5,002 nt of DNA from an uncultured Eubacteriales bacterium (GCA_900550955.1 URUF01000092.1:1-5002), one strand, 5' to 3'. Counted from the first letter of the stretch, positions 1-4,981 are shown. Made by a program: numbers and translations. Notes: generated from the sequence alone by a model not told the origin.

Positions 1-27
1 TACACGCCGCCGGTTTCGGAACAAAAG

Positions 28-79
28 TTGGAGGGCTGCGGCCCTCCAAGCCTCCCATGGGGTTTATAGACGGGCTGAA
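28..79 (-). repeat. Dispersed palindromic repeat, left copy
   Basis: Positions 28-65 are the exact reverse complement of 4906-4943 (38 of 38 bases). Weaker similarity continues through 66-79, about 10 of 15 matches, ending at a shared CTGAA/TTCAG. The core forms a hairpin: TTGGAGGGC (28-36), loop TGCG, GCCCTCCAA (41-49). A second small palindrome, CCCATGGG, follows at 53-60. It lies outside any convincing coding region, upstream of the WYL regulator. This looks like a REP- or MITE-like intergenic element rather than the end of a gene. An ATG inside it (57) is in frame with the regulator but is not the likely start. Confidence 0.8.
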
Positions 80-104
80 GATTTGTTCACAAACCTTCTT
101 TGAG

Positions 105-121
105 AAATGCGATAGGCATTT
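105..121. promoter_or_regulatory. Dyad AAATGC-N5-GCATTT, candidate operator
   Basis: A perfect 6-bp inverted repeat with a 5-bp spacer (AAATGC at 105-110, GCATTT at 116-121) overlaps the likely -35 region of the WYL regulator promoter. Winged-helix regulators of this type commonly bind dyads near their own promoter, so autoregulation is a reasonable inference. A second, smaller dyad, TTTGT-TC-ACAAA, lies upstream at 82-93. Neither has been compared with related loci. Confidence 0.35.
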
Positions 122-141
122 ATCCGGTGCTGTGGTACAAT
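113..141 (+). promoter_or_regulatory. Candidate promoter of the WYL regulator
   Basis: An extended -10 (TGg before TACAAT, hexamer 136-141, 5 of 6 consensus) is preceded at 17 bp by a weak -35, TAGGCA (113-118, 4 of 6). The predicted transcription start near 148 leaves only a short leader, which begins at the AAGGGGG ribosome-binding site. The extended -10 is the best part of the call. The better -35-like TTGAGA at 100-105 is too far away (30 bp) to pair with it. Confidence 0.5.
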
Positions 142-161
142 GGGCCAAAGGGGGCGCGCGC

Positions 162-1427
162 ATGAAATCCAGCCGGTTATTTCAGATTTTGTATCATCTT
201 ATAAGCCAGGGGCAGGCCACCGCGCCGGAGCTTGCCAAGCGCCTGGAGGTATCGCAGCGCACCATTTACCGGGATATCGACGCCCTGTGCCAGGCGGGCA
301 TGCCCATTGTAACCGAGCAGGGCAAGGGCGGCGGCATCCGCCTGATGGACGGCTTTGTGCTCAATAAGGCGCTCATGAGCCCGCAGGAGCAGGAGCAGCT
401 GCTATTGGCCGTCAAAAGCATGGCCGCCGTCACGCGGGAAGATAGCGAAGCGCTGCTCAAAAAGCTGAACGCCTTGTTTTTAAAGCCGCAGGAGGATTGG
501 CTTGCCGTAGACCTAAGCCCCTGGGGCTCCGCCTCCCAGCAGGACCGGCGCTTTGAAACCATCAAGGCGGCCATTTTGGAAAAGCGCATTCTGCACTTCC
601 GCTATACGGGCGCGGACGGCGCAAGCCGCCGCTGCGTAAAGCCCGCCCGGCTGTGCTACAAGGCCTCTGCCTGGTATATGCAGGGCTTTTGCCTCAAGCG
701 GGGCGACTGGCGCACCTTTAAGCTTTCCCGCATGAGCGCGCTTTCGCTCACGCAGGAGCATTTTGCCCCGCTGCCGCCGCCTCCGCCCATCGCCTTGCAG
801 GACGGCTCGCGTTGGCCGGAGGTTCGCCTGCGCTTTTCGCCCCAAGCCGCCTTTCGCGTCTACGACGAATTTGACCCCGAGAGTATCCTCCAGGATGTGG
901 ATGGCGGGCTGATCGTTACCACGCGCATGCCGTTGGCGGACGGCTGGCTATACGGCTATCTGCTCAGCTTTGGCGGTGCCGCGCAGGTGCTCGCGCCCGA
1001 CGGGGTACGCCTCGCGCTGGCCCGGTATGCCCGCCAGGTATACCGCCGCTATGAAAAAGATTTATCCGCCTTGGAAAACCTGCCGCAAGATGTCATGTTT
1101 GGCATGGTATCCTGTTATCATCCCCCGCGGGGAAATGATATTCAACAGGAGGATATATGTATGGAACAAAAATTTTGCCAAAGCTGCGGCATGCCCCTTG
1201 GGGATGTGGAAGGCCAGTACGGCACGGAAAAGGACGGCGCTGAAAACCGCGACTACTGCGCCTATTGCTACAAGGACGGCGCTTTCACCCGCGATTGCTC
1301 CATGGAGGAAATGATTGATTTTTGCGTGCCCTTCATGGTGCAATCCACCCCCGATATGACCGAGGAAAAGGCCCGCGACATGATGCGCCAGTTCTTCCCC
1401 ATGCTCAAGCGCTGGGCAAAGCGGTAA
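162..1427 (+). CDS. HTH-WYL (YafY-type) regulator fused in frame to a zinc ribbon
   Basis: Predicted 421-residue cytoplasmic DNA-binding regulator. Residues 1-62 form a winged helix-turn-helix of the HTH_11/DeoR type (LAKRLEVSQRTIYRDIDAL at 24-42, then the wing with GGGIRL). Residues 130-205 are a WYL domain, with the WYM signature at 171-173 and TFKLSRM at 186-191+. Residues 215-300 match the WCX C-terminal extension. WYL domains are ligand-sensing modules, in several families for nucleic acids or nucleotides; the ligand here is unknown. A normal YafY-type protein would end near residue 300. Here the frame stays open through a low-conservation linker (301-333) into a four-cysteine zinc ribbon (334-421). 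The start at 162 is chosen because the HTH begins right after it and AAGGGGG lies about 8 bases upstream; the in-frame ATG at 57 would add 35 residues read from the repeat. The fusion may be real or a lost stop codon between two genes. It probably shares an operon with the TIGR04076 gene 75 bases downstream. Confidence 0.85.
   Translation: MKSSRLFQILYHLISQGQATAPELAKRLEVSQRTIYRDIDALCQAGMPIVTEQGKGGGIRLMDGFVLNKALMSPQEQEQLLLAVKSMAAVTREDSEALLKKLNALFLKPQEDWLAVDLSPWGSASQQDRRFETIKAAILEKRILHFRYTGADGASRRCVKPARLCYKASAWYMQGFCLKRGDWRTFKLSRMSALSLTQEHFAPLPPPPPIALQDGSRWPEVRLRFSPQAAFRVYDEFDPESILQDVDGGLIVTTRMPLADGWLYGYLLSFGGAAQVLAPDGVRLALARYARQVYRRYEKDLSALENLPQDVMFGMVSCYHPPRGNDIQQEDICMEQKFCQSCGMPLGDVEGQYGTEKDGAENRDYCAYCYKDGAFTRDCSMEEMIDFCVPFMVQSTPDMTEEKARDMMRQFFPMLKRWAKR
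1116..1152 (+). promoter_or_regulatory. Hairpin plus AGGAGG site inside the fusion ORF
   Basis: A perfect Shine-Dalgarno sequence, AGGAGG (1147-1152), sits 8 bases before the ATG at 1161. Just upstream lies an imperfect stem: TATCAT (1116-1121) pairs with ATGATA (1135-1140), and inside it is the palindrome CCCCGCGGGG (1123-1132). These are intergenic-style signals inside an open frame. They support translation of the zinc-ribbon module on its own and decide the nested start. Confidence 0.6.
1161..1427 (+). CDS. Zinc-ribbon protein (Zn_ribbon_2-like), nested internal start
   Basis: From the internal ATG this is an 88-residue protein. Its N-terminal half carries two CxxC knuckles, CQSC (residues 6-9) and CAYC (33-36), which together can hold one zinc. 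The flanking text (MEQKFCQSCGMPL, then DYCAYCYKDG) is typical of the putative zinc-ribbon family PF12674, as I recognise it. The C-terminal half is helical and ends in a basic MLKRWAKR tail. Members of this family are small, uncharacterised proteins often found beside regulators. The canonical AGGAGG with ideal spacing suggests independent translation, with or without a long fusion product. It shares frame and stop with the WYL ORF, so only the start distinguishes the two. Function is unknown; binding of a nucleic acid or protein partner is a guess. Confidence 0.6.
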   Translation: MEQKFCQSCGMPLGDVEGQYGTEKDGAENRDYCAYCYKDGAFTRDCSMEEMIDFCVPFMVQSTPDMTEEKARDMMRQFFPMLKRWAKR

Positions 1428-1436
1428 AGGCGGCCG

Positions 1437-1497
1437 TTGCCCCAATGGCTCAAAACGGGTTGCCATAGAACGAAAGGTCATTGCAAAAAAGGGGCAA
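1437..1497 (+). promoter_or_regulatory. Possible RNA fold over the ribosome-binding site of the next gene
   Basis: TTGCCCC (1437-1443) is complementary to GGGGCAA (1491-1497), which contains the Shine-Dalgarno-like AAGGGG of the gene at 1503. An inner ATGGC/GCCAT stem (1445-1449 with 1462-1466) could stack inside it. A competing short stem, TTGC (1481-1484) with GCAA (1494-1497), would leave the purine tract in a loop. Two mutually exclusive folds around a ribosome-binding site can control translation, but the stems are short and this may be chance. Confidence 0.25.
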
Positions 1498-1502
1498 TCG
1501 CC

Positions 1503-1832
1503 ATGAAAAAAGTCAAGATAACCGTTTTGCGCAAAGAGTTTTATCCCGATTTTGCCCAGAGGTATTTAACGGATGGACGGGAGGTAGGCCCCTGCCCGCT
1601 GCTGGCAGTTGGGGACGTTTTTCTTTACGAGGGAAGCGCCAAAATGCCGGACGGGTTTTGTCCCTGGGCCTGGATTGACATTTACCGCAGCGTCAGCGCC
1701 ATGTCGTCAGGCTCCACCTGCAAGCCCTGGAACCTAAACGACGGCCAAACAATCGTATGCTGCACGGATGGAATCCGCCCCGTTGTGTTCAATGTGGAGG
1801 CGATCGGCGAGGACGACGCCTCGATTGAGTAG
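1503..1832 (+). CDS. TIGR04076 family cysteine-rich small protein
   Basis: A 109-residue soluble protein that I recognise as the TIGR04076 family, whose function is unknown. The diagnostic pieces are an N-terminal MKKVKITVL strand, VGPCPLLAVGDVF (28-40), MPDGFCPWAWIDIY (48-61) and CCTDGIRPVVF (86-96). It has five cysteines (31, 53, 73, 86, 87), and those in the family motifs look structurally or chemically important. Metal or thiol chemistry is an inference only. The ATG at 1503 is preferred because AAAAGGGG lies about 8 bases upstream and the family's N-terminus starts there; the frame stays open back to 1437 but those residues look non-coding. It lies 75 bases after the WYL/zinc-ribbon ORF on the same strand with no convincing promoter between, so co-transcription is likely. 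Transcription would end at the hairpin around 1873-1917. Confidence 0.85.
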   Translation: MKKVKITVLRKEFYPDFAQRYLTDGREVGPCPLLAVGDVFLYEGSAKMPDGFCPWAWIDIYRSVSAMSSGSTCKPWNLNDGQTIVCCTDGIRPVVFNVEAIGEDDASIE

Positions 1833-1872
1833 CCCGTTTGCAAATCGGGCCGCGGCGCGCGTTGGGAGCATG

Positions 1873-1917
1873 AAAAGGCGCCTGCGCATCCGGGAAACGG
1901 ACGCGCAGGCGCTTTCT
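1873..1917. terminator. Bidirectional terminator between convergent genes
   Basis: A 10-bp perfect stem, GCGCCTGCGC (1878-1887) with GCGCAGGCGC (1903-1912), continues after one mismatch into TCCG/CGGA around a GGAAA loop. On the + strand it is followed by TTTCTTCATTCTTTTT. On the - strand the flank reads CCTTTTCATG. The + gene ends at 1832 and the - gene ends at 1918, so this one hairpin can stop transcription from both sides. Confidence 0.8.
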
Positions 1918-2730
1918 TCATTCTTTTTCCGCAACCGGCACAATCATGCGCGAATAGTGTATCGCATCGCCATGCTCGTTTACAAAGCTAAGCAGCTGCA
2001 CGGTAAACAGGTCGTCCGCAGCGCGCAGGCCCCGCTCCCGCAGGTAACCGGCCAGGATATCCAGTAGCGCGCAAACGTCAAACTGCCCGTTCTCCAGGCA
2101 AAACAGGCAGCCCGCCGCCCGGCTCGCATCCACGCGGCGGAAGCCCTCCGGCGCAACGCCCAGCGCCCGCGCGTCGCTCTCGTGAAGCAGCACGCCCTTG
2201 CTCAGCCGGTATGCCTCGCCCAAAAGCGCCTCCTTTTTCACAAGCGTTGTGTAGGCCGTCAGCGGCAGCTGGCGAAACAGCCGCTTCAGCGCGGGCTCGC
2301 ATGGCAGGCGCTCCCACATGGCCTCTATGGAAGGGTATTCCAGTATATAAAACGTACCCAAGGTTAGCATTTGCGGCTTGAGCAGCCCGCCGGGCGCTTC
2401 CCGCAGGGTTTGCCAGGCGGCCTCCATATGCGTAAGCACCCTTTCCTTGCAGGCGATTTCCCGCCGCGCCTGCGCCACCTTCTGCGCATACAGGGCTTCC
2501 AGCGCGTCCTGGCCGATGCAGGAATACACCGTTTGGATCTCGTCCAGCGTAAATCCCTGGTTTTTCAGCCGCTTTACGTTTGCAACGCGCTGGATATCCG
2601 TCTTTTCAAAAACGCGGTACCCGCCCTCGCCTTCCCTTTGGGGCCGCAAAAGGCCCTTTTTTTCATAAAACCGCAGCGCCTCATCGCTCAAATCAAACGC
2701 TTTGGAAAGCGTGCCAATGGAAATTTTCAT
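1918..2730 (-). CDS. MerR family transcriptional regulator with GyrI-like effector domain
   Basis: A 270-residue regulator. Residues 1-70 are the MerR winged helix (ALRFYEKKGLLRPQ at 18-31, then GGYRVF, then the second helical pair NVKRLKNQGFTLDEI). Residues 75-112 form the dimerising coiled coil. Residues 120-268 resemble the GyrI-like/effector-binding domains of multidrug-sensing MerR proteins such as BmrR, so the ligand is probably a small organic molecule, not a metal. The effector region has C143, a CLFC pair (208-211) and C220. The start is supported by GGGGA (minus strand, 2743-2739) eight bases upstream and by the HTH beginning at residue 3. The gene is divergent from the secreted flavoprotein and shares with it a 191-bp control region with a MerR-type operator, so that flavoprotein is the probable target. 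A weak minus-strand promoter overlapping the operator would allow autoregulation. Confidence 0.92.
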   Translation of the reverse strand: MKISIGTLSKAFDLSDEALRFYEKKGLLRPQREGEGGYRVFEKTDIQRVANVKRLKNQGFTLDEIQTVYSCIGQDALEALYAQKVAQARREIACKERVLTHMEAAWQTLREAPGGLLKPQMLTLGTFYILEYPSIEAMWERLPCEPALKRLFRQLPLTAYTTLVKKEALLGEAYRLSKGVLLHESDARALGVAPEGFRRVDASRAAGCLFCLENGQFDVCALLDILAGYLRERGLRAADDLFTVQLLSFVNEHGDAIHYSRMIVPVAEKE

Positions 2731-2745
2731 TTATCCATTCCCCGA

Positions 2746-2774
2746 ATCTTCCAATTTTTCCGCTTGACTGTCAA
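2746..2774 (-). promoter_or_regulatory. Possible promoter of the MerR gene
   Basis: On the minus strand a consensus TTGACA (2774-2769) lies within the operator palindrome, followed after 17 bases by GAAGAT (2751-2746), which matches the -10 consensus at only 3 of 6 positions. If used, MerR binding would repress its own transcription while controlling the divergent gene. The poor -10 keeps this tentative. Confidence 0.3.
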
Positions 2775-2794
2775 GCCGCTTGACAGTTTATAAT
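2764..2794 (+). promoter_or_regulatory. MerR-type promoter with overlong 19-bp spacer
   Basis: The -35 is TTGACT (2764-2769) and the -10 is a perfect TATAAT (2789-2794). The spacer is 19 bp instead of the usual 17. That spacing, with a palindrome between the hexamers, is the hallmark of promoters that MerR-family proteins activate by twisting and shortening the DNA. It points at the flavoprotein gene, with a predicted start near 2801 and a leader of about 120 bases. Confidence 0.88.
2767..2787. promoter_or_regulatory. MerR operator: 10-1-10 perfect palindrome
   Basis: The arms ACTGTCAAGC (2767-2776) and GCTTGACAGT (2778-2787) are perfect reverse complements around one central C. The dyad centre falls inside the promoter spacer, as in known MerR operators. 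A third half-site, GCTTGAC (2762-2768), makes an overlapping 7-1-7 palindrome (2762-2776) that covers the -35. A second dimer could therefore bind in an alternative, repressing position. Confidence 0.88.
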
Positions 2795-2820
2795 CAAAGT
2801 GTATAAAAAAGCGAGGCAAA

Positions 2821-2901
2821 ATGCAAGTCCTTTTCATAAAAAGCAACGCCTGGAAACGGTGGTCAGGGAAATGCTTTCGCGTCAAGGCGCGTATCGCATA
2901 A
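2821..2901 (+). CDS. Possible 26-codon leader ORF
   Basis: An ATG in the leader of the flavoprotein mRNA opens a 26-codon frame (MQVLFIKSNAWKRWSGKC..., basic, ending ...VKARIA) that stops at 2899-2901, 20 bases before the flavoprotein ATG and just before its Shine-Dalgarno site. The upstream GAGG is only 4 bases from the ATG, closer than ideal. No codon repeats or arrest motif can be recognised. It may be an unused frame. Confidence 0.2.
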   Translation: MQVLFIKSNAWKRWSGKCFRVKARIA

Positions 2902-2921
2902 AACAACAAGGAGGAAAAAAC

Positions 2922-4835
2922 ATGAAAAAGCTGCTCTCTATGCTGCTGACGGTAGCGCTGCTGGCCGCCATCGCGCTGCCCGCGTGCGCCGAATGGGTGC
3001 GTCCCGTGCAAACCGTTGAAACCTGGGACGAAGAGGCCGATTTCGTCATCGTAGGCTTCGGCCTGGCAGGCGCCGCCGCGGCCGTCGAGGCGCACGACAT
3101 CGACCCCGACGCAAAGCTGGTCGTCCTTGAAAAAATGCCTGAAACGCTTGCCGGCGGCAACTCCATCGCGTCCGGCCAAACGTTCATCGTGCCTTCCGAG
3201 ACGGGCGCAACGGAATTTAGAAAGTACCTGGAGGCCTGCAACAAGCCCAATCCCATTCCCGACGAATACCTGGACTGGCTTGTAAACGGCTTTGCCACCC
3301 AGCTTCCCTGGATTGAGAGCGTGGCCGACAGCGCCGGTTACGAGGCAGGCTATGTGGGCGGCGGCGAGCTGAAATGGGGCAGCCTGGTTGTGGAGTTTGA
3401 TACCTTCCCCGGCTCCGTGTTTGAGGGCACCAGCGCCCATCTGCGCAAAAAGAACTCCGGCGCGTTTGAAAACGGCGGTGTATGGCGCTGCTTTGCCCAA
3501 GCCGCGAAGGCGCGCAATATCGAGGTGCGCTACGAGAACCCCGCCATCTCGCTGGTGCAGGATCCCATCACCCGCGAGGTAAGCGGCGTGGTAGCCCTAA
3601 ACGCGCAGGGCGAGGAATACGCCATCAAAAGCGCCAAGGGCGTGCTGCTGGCCTGCGGCGGCTATGAAAACAACCTGGAAATGCAGCGCGATTTCCACGG
3701 CATGGACGAGGTGTATACCGCCGGTACCCCAGGCAACACCGGCGACGGCATCAAGATGCTCATGGAAGCGGGCGCGAAGATTTGGCATATGAAGAACCAG
3801 ACCCAGTCCGGCGGCTTCTGGCTGGGCATCAAGGTGCCAGAGCACGACGCTACCTTCATGCGCAACTTCGCCATGGCCGGAAATTCCTGGATTGAAATTG
3901 ATTCCGACAACAACCGCTTCTATAACGAGGCGTATGGCTATCACCGCCAGCACATGAAGTACATTGAGTATGGCCGCTATGTGGACCTGCCGCACGAGCG
4001 CGCCCTGCCCGTTCACCTGATCTTTGACGAAGCCACCCGCGAGGCGGGCTCCATCGCCAGCCAGTGGCTAAGCTGGCCCACCACCACCGAGGGCTATATG
4101 TGGACCAGCGATAACCTGGCCGAAATTGAAAAGGGCTGGATTATCAAGGCCGACACCCTGGAAGAGCTGGCCGAGAAGACAGGCCGCGATCCCGAGGCGC
4201 TGAAGACTGCCGTGGAACGCTACAACGAGCTGTGCGACAAGGGTGTGGACGAGGATTTTGGCCGCGACCCGGAAAAGATGGCCAAGATCGAGAAGGCCCC
4301 TTACTACGCGGTAGCGATCACGCCTACGCTGGTAGCCACCACCGGCGGCGCCAAGCGCGATACCGCAGGCCGCGTGCTGGACTGGAACGAGCAACCCATC
4401 CCCGGCCTGTATGAAGCCGGCGAGCTGGGCAGCTATGTATCCAACCTGTACCAAAACGGCGTGTTCCTTTCCGAGGCGATGCTGTCCGGCCGCGCGGCCG
4501 CGCAGACGGCCTTCGGCGGCGCGTCCAAGGTGAACGAGGTTGCCAAGGAAGCCGCGAAGGGCCCCGCCTGGGCGGAAGCCGCCGACGGCGAATATGTGCA
4601 GGTTGTGGACGGCTTACATGACAAAATTGAAGTCAAGCTGACCGTGAAGGACGGCAAGCTTACCGGCATCGCCATCGGCGAGGGCCGTTCTGCCATGATC
4701 ATCACCGACGAGCAGCTGGCTCAGTATGTATCCGCCGTGATCGACAGCCAGAGCGCCGATGTGGACGTGGTGGCCGGCGCCACCATCGACTGCCAGGCGA
4801 TCGCAACCGCCATCGCGCAGGCGTTCGCGAAGTAA
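2922..4835 (+). CDS. Secreted FAD/FMN flavoprotein reductase (FAD_binding_2 plus C-terminal FMN_bind)
   Basis: A 637-residue extracytoplasmic oxidoreductase of the fumarate reductase/flavocytochrome c/urocanate reductase class. Residues 1-23 are a Sec signal peptide (MKKLL, hydrophobic core, ACA before E24); LPAC at 19-22 is a poor lipobox, so SPase I cleavage is preferred. The FAD core covers about 38-530: GFGLAG (45-50) with E70, GGNSIASG (78-85), LLACGGYEN (242-250), the TGDGI stretch (273-277), GGAKRDTAGRVLD (475-487) and IPGLYEAGELGS (493-504). Residues 557-637 are an FMN_bind domain ending in VVAGATIDC (616-624), where T621 is the expected site of covalent FMN attachment by an ApbE transferase. 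Such enzymes use FMN to relay electrons to FAD and reduce an organic acceptor outside the membrane. The start is set by AAGGAGG (2908-2914) 7 bases upstream and by the signal peptide, although the frame stays open back to 2799. The MerR-type promoter upstream suggests induction by a substrate or related compound. The substrate is unknown; residues typical of fumarate reduction look absent. Confidence 0.92.
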   Translation: MKKLLSMLLTVALLAAIALPACAEWVRPVQTVETWDEEADFVIVGFGLAGAAAAVEAHDIDPDAKLVVLEKMPETLAGGNSIASGQTFIVPSETGATEFRKYLEACNKPNPIPDEYLDWLVNGFATQLPWIESVADSAGYEAGYVGGGELKWGSLVVEFDTFPGSVFEGTSAHLRKKNSGAFENGGVWRCFAQAAKARNIEVRYENPAISLVQDPITREVSGVVALNAQGEEYAIKSAKGVLLACGGYENNLEMQRDFHGMDEVYTAGTPGNTGDGIKMLMEAGAKIWHMKNQTQSGGFWLGIKVPEHDATFMRNFAMAGNSWIEIDSDNNRFYNEAYGYHRQHMKYIEYGRYVDLPHERALPVHLIFDEATREAGSIASQWLSWPTTTEGYMWTSDNLAEIEKGWIIKADTLEELAEKTGRDPEALKTAVERYNELCDKGVDEDFGRDPEKMAKIEKAPYYAVAITPTLVATTGGAKRDTAGRVLDWNEQPIPGLYEAGELGSYVSNLYQNGVFLSEAMLSGRAAAQTAFGGASKVNEVAKEAAKGPAWAEAADGEYVQVVDGLHDKIEVKLTVKDGKLTGIAIGEGRSAMIITDEQLAQYVSAVIDSQSADVDVVAGATIDCQAIATAIAQAFAK

Positions 4836-4848
4836 CGCCATACCTAGG

Positions 4849-4893
4849 AAAAAAGCGGCCGCCCAAAGCAGATGCGCTCTGCTTTGGGCGGTT
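4849..4893. terminator. Hairpin terminator after the flavoprotein gene
   Basis: A 14-bp perfect stem, CCGCCCAAAGCAGA (4859-4872) with TCTGCTTTGGGCGG (4878-4891), closes a 5-base TGCGC loop. On the + strand only TT follows before mixed sequence, so the T-tract is weak. On the minus strand the stem is followed by CCGC and then six Ts (complement of 4849-4854). It probably ends the flavoprotein transcript and also blocks leftward read-through. Confidence 0.65.
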
Positions 4894-4943
4894 CAGACTG
4901 TCGAAAAACCCCATGGGAGGCTTGGAGGGCCGCAGCCCTCCAA
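4892..4943 (+). repeat. Dispersed palindromic repeat, right copy (inverted)
   Basis: Positions 4906-4943 are the exact reverse complement of 28-65. Weaker similarity extends back to 4892, immediately against the terminator stem. The core forms a hairpin of TTGGAGGGC (4922-4930), loop CGCA, GCCCTCCAA (4935-4943). Intergenic location and two copies per 5 kb suggest a repeat family present many times in this genome. Confidence 0.8.
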
Positions 4944-4950
4944 ATGAAAT

Positions 4951-4981
4951 CCGGCCCCAGCGACATGCGCGGTGGGGCCGG
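4951..4981. repeat. GC-rich hairpin
   Basis: CCGGCCCCA (4951-4959) pairs perfectly with TGGGGCCGG (4973-4981) around a 13-base loop. No T-tract follows directly; another hairpin begins at once. It may be part of the same repeat-rich intergenic block or a backup terminator. Confidence 0.5.

Noticed and set aside
57..161. Upstream in-frame ATG giving the WYL regulator a 35-residue N-terminal extension
   Set aside because: The extension is read from the dispersed repeat and through the likely promoter, no ribosome-binding site precedes it, and the HTH begins immediately after the start at 162.
1832..1850. Short GCCCG/CGGGC stem right after the TIGR04076 stop as a terminator
   Set aside because: Only five pairs with a 9-base loop and no T-tract; the stem at 1878-1912 is far stronger.
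2371..2793. 140-codon plus-strand frame antisense to the MerR gene
   Set aside because: It covers the MerR HTH coding sequence and operator in antisense; the MerR reading is unambiguous and the frame has no recognisable features.
2799..2921. Extension of the flavoprotein frame to a GTG at 2799
   Set aside because: It would put 41 polar residues before a clear signal peptide, starts at or before the predicted transcription start, and lacks a ribosome-binding site, while 2922 has an excellent one.
2940..2990. Lipoprotein signal (LPAC) on the flavoprotein
   Set aside because: Proline at the -2 position is atypical of lipoboxes, and an ACA signal-peptidase I site lies one residue on; lipidation cannot be excluded but is less likely.
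2727..3500. 257-codon minus-strand open frame opposite the start of the flavoprotein
   Set aside because: It overlaps the flavoprotein gene and the whole control region, shows no recognisable domain, and is explained by the GC-rich codon bias of the opposite strand.
4068..4454. 128-codon minus-strand frame inside the flavoprotein gene
   Set aside because: It is antisense to well-conserved FAD_binding_2 motifs and has no ribosome-binding site or family resemblance.
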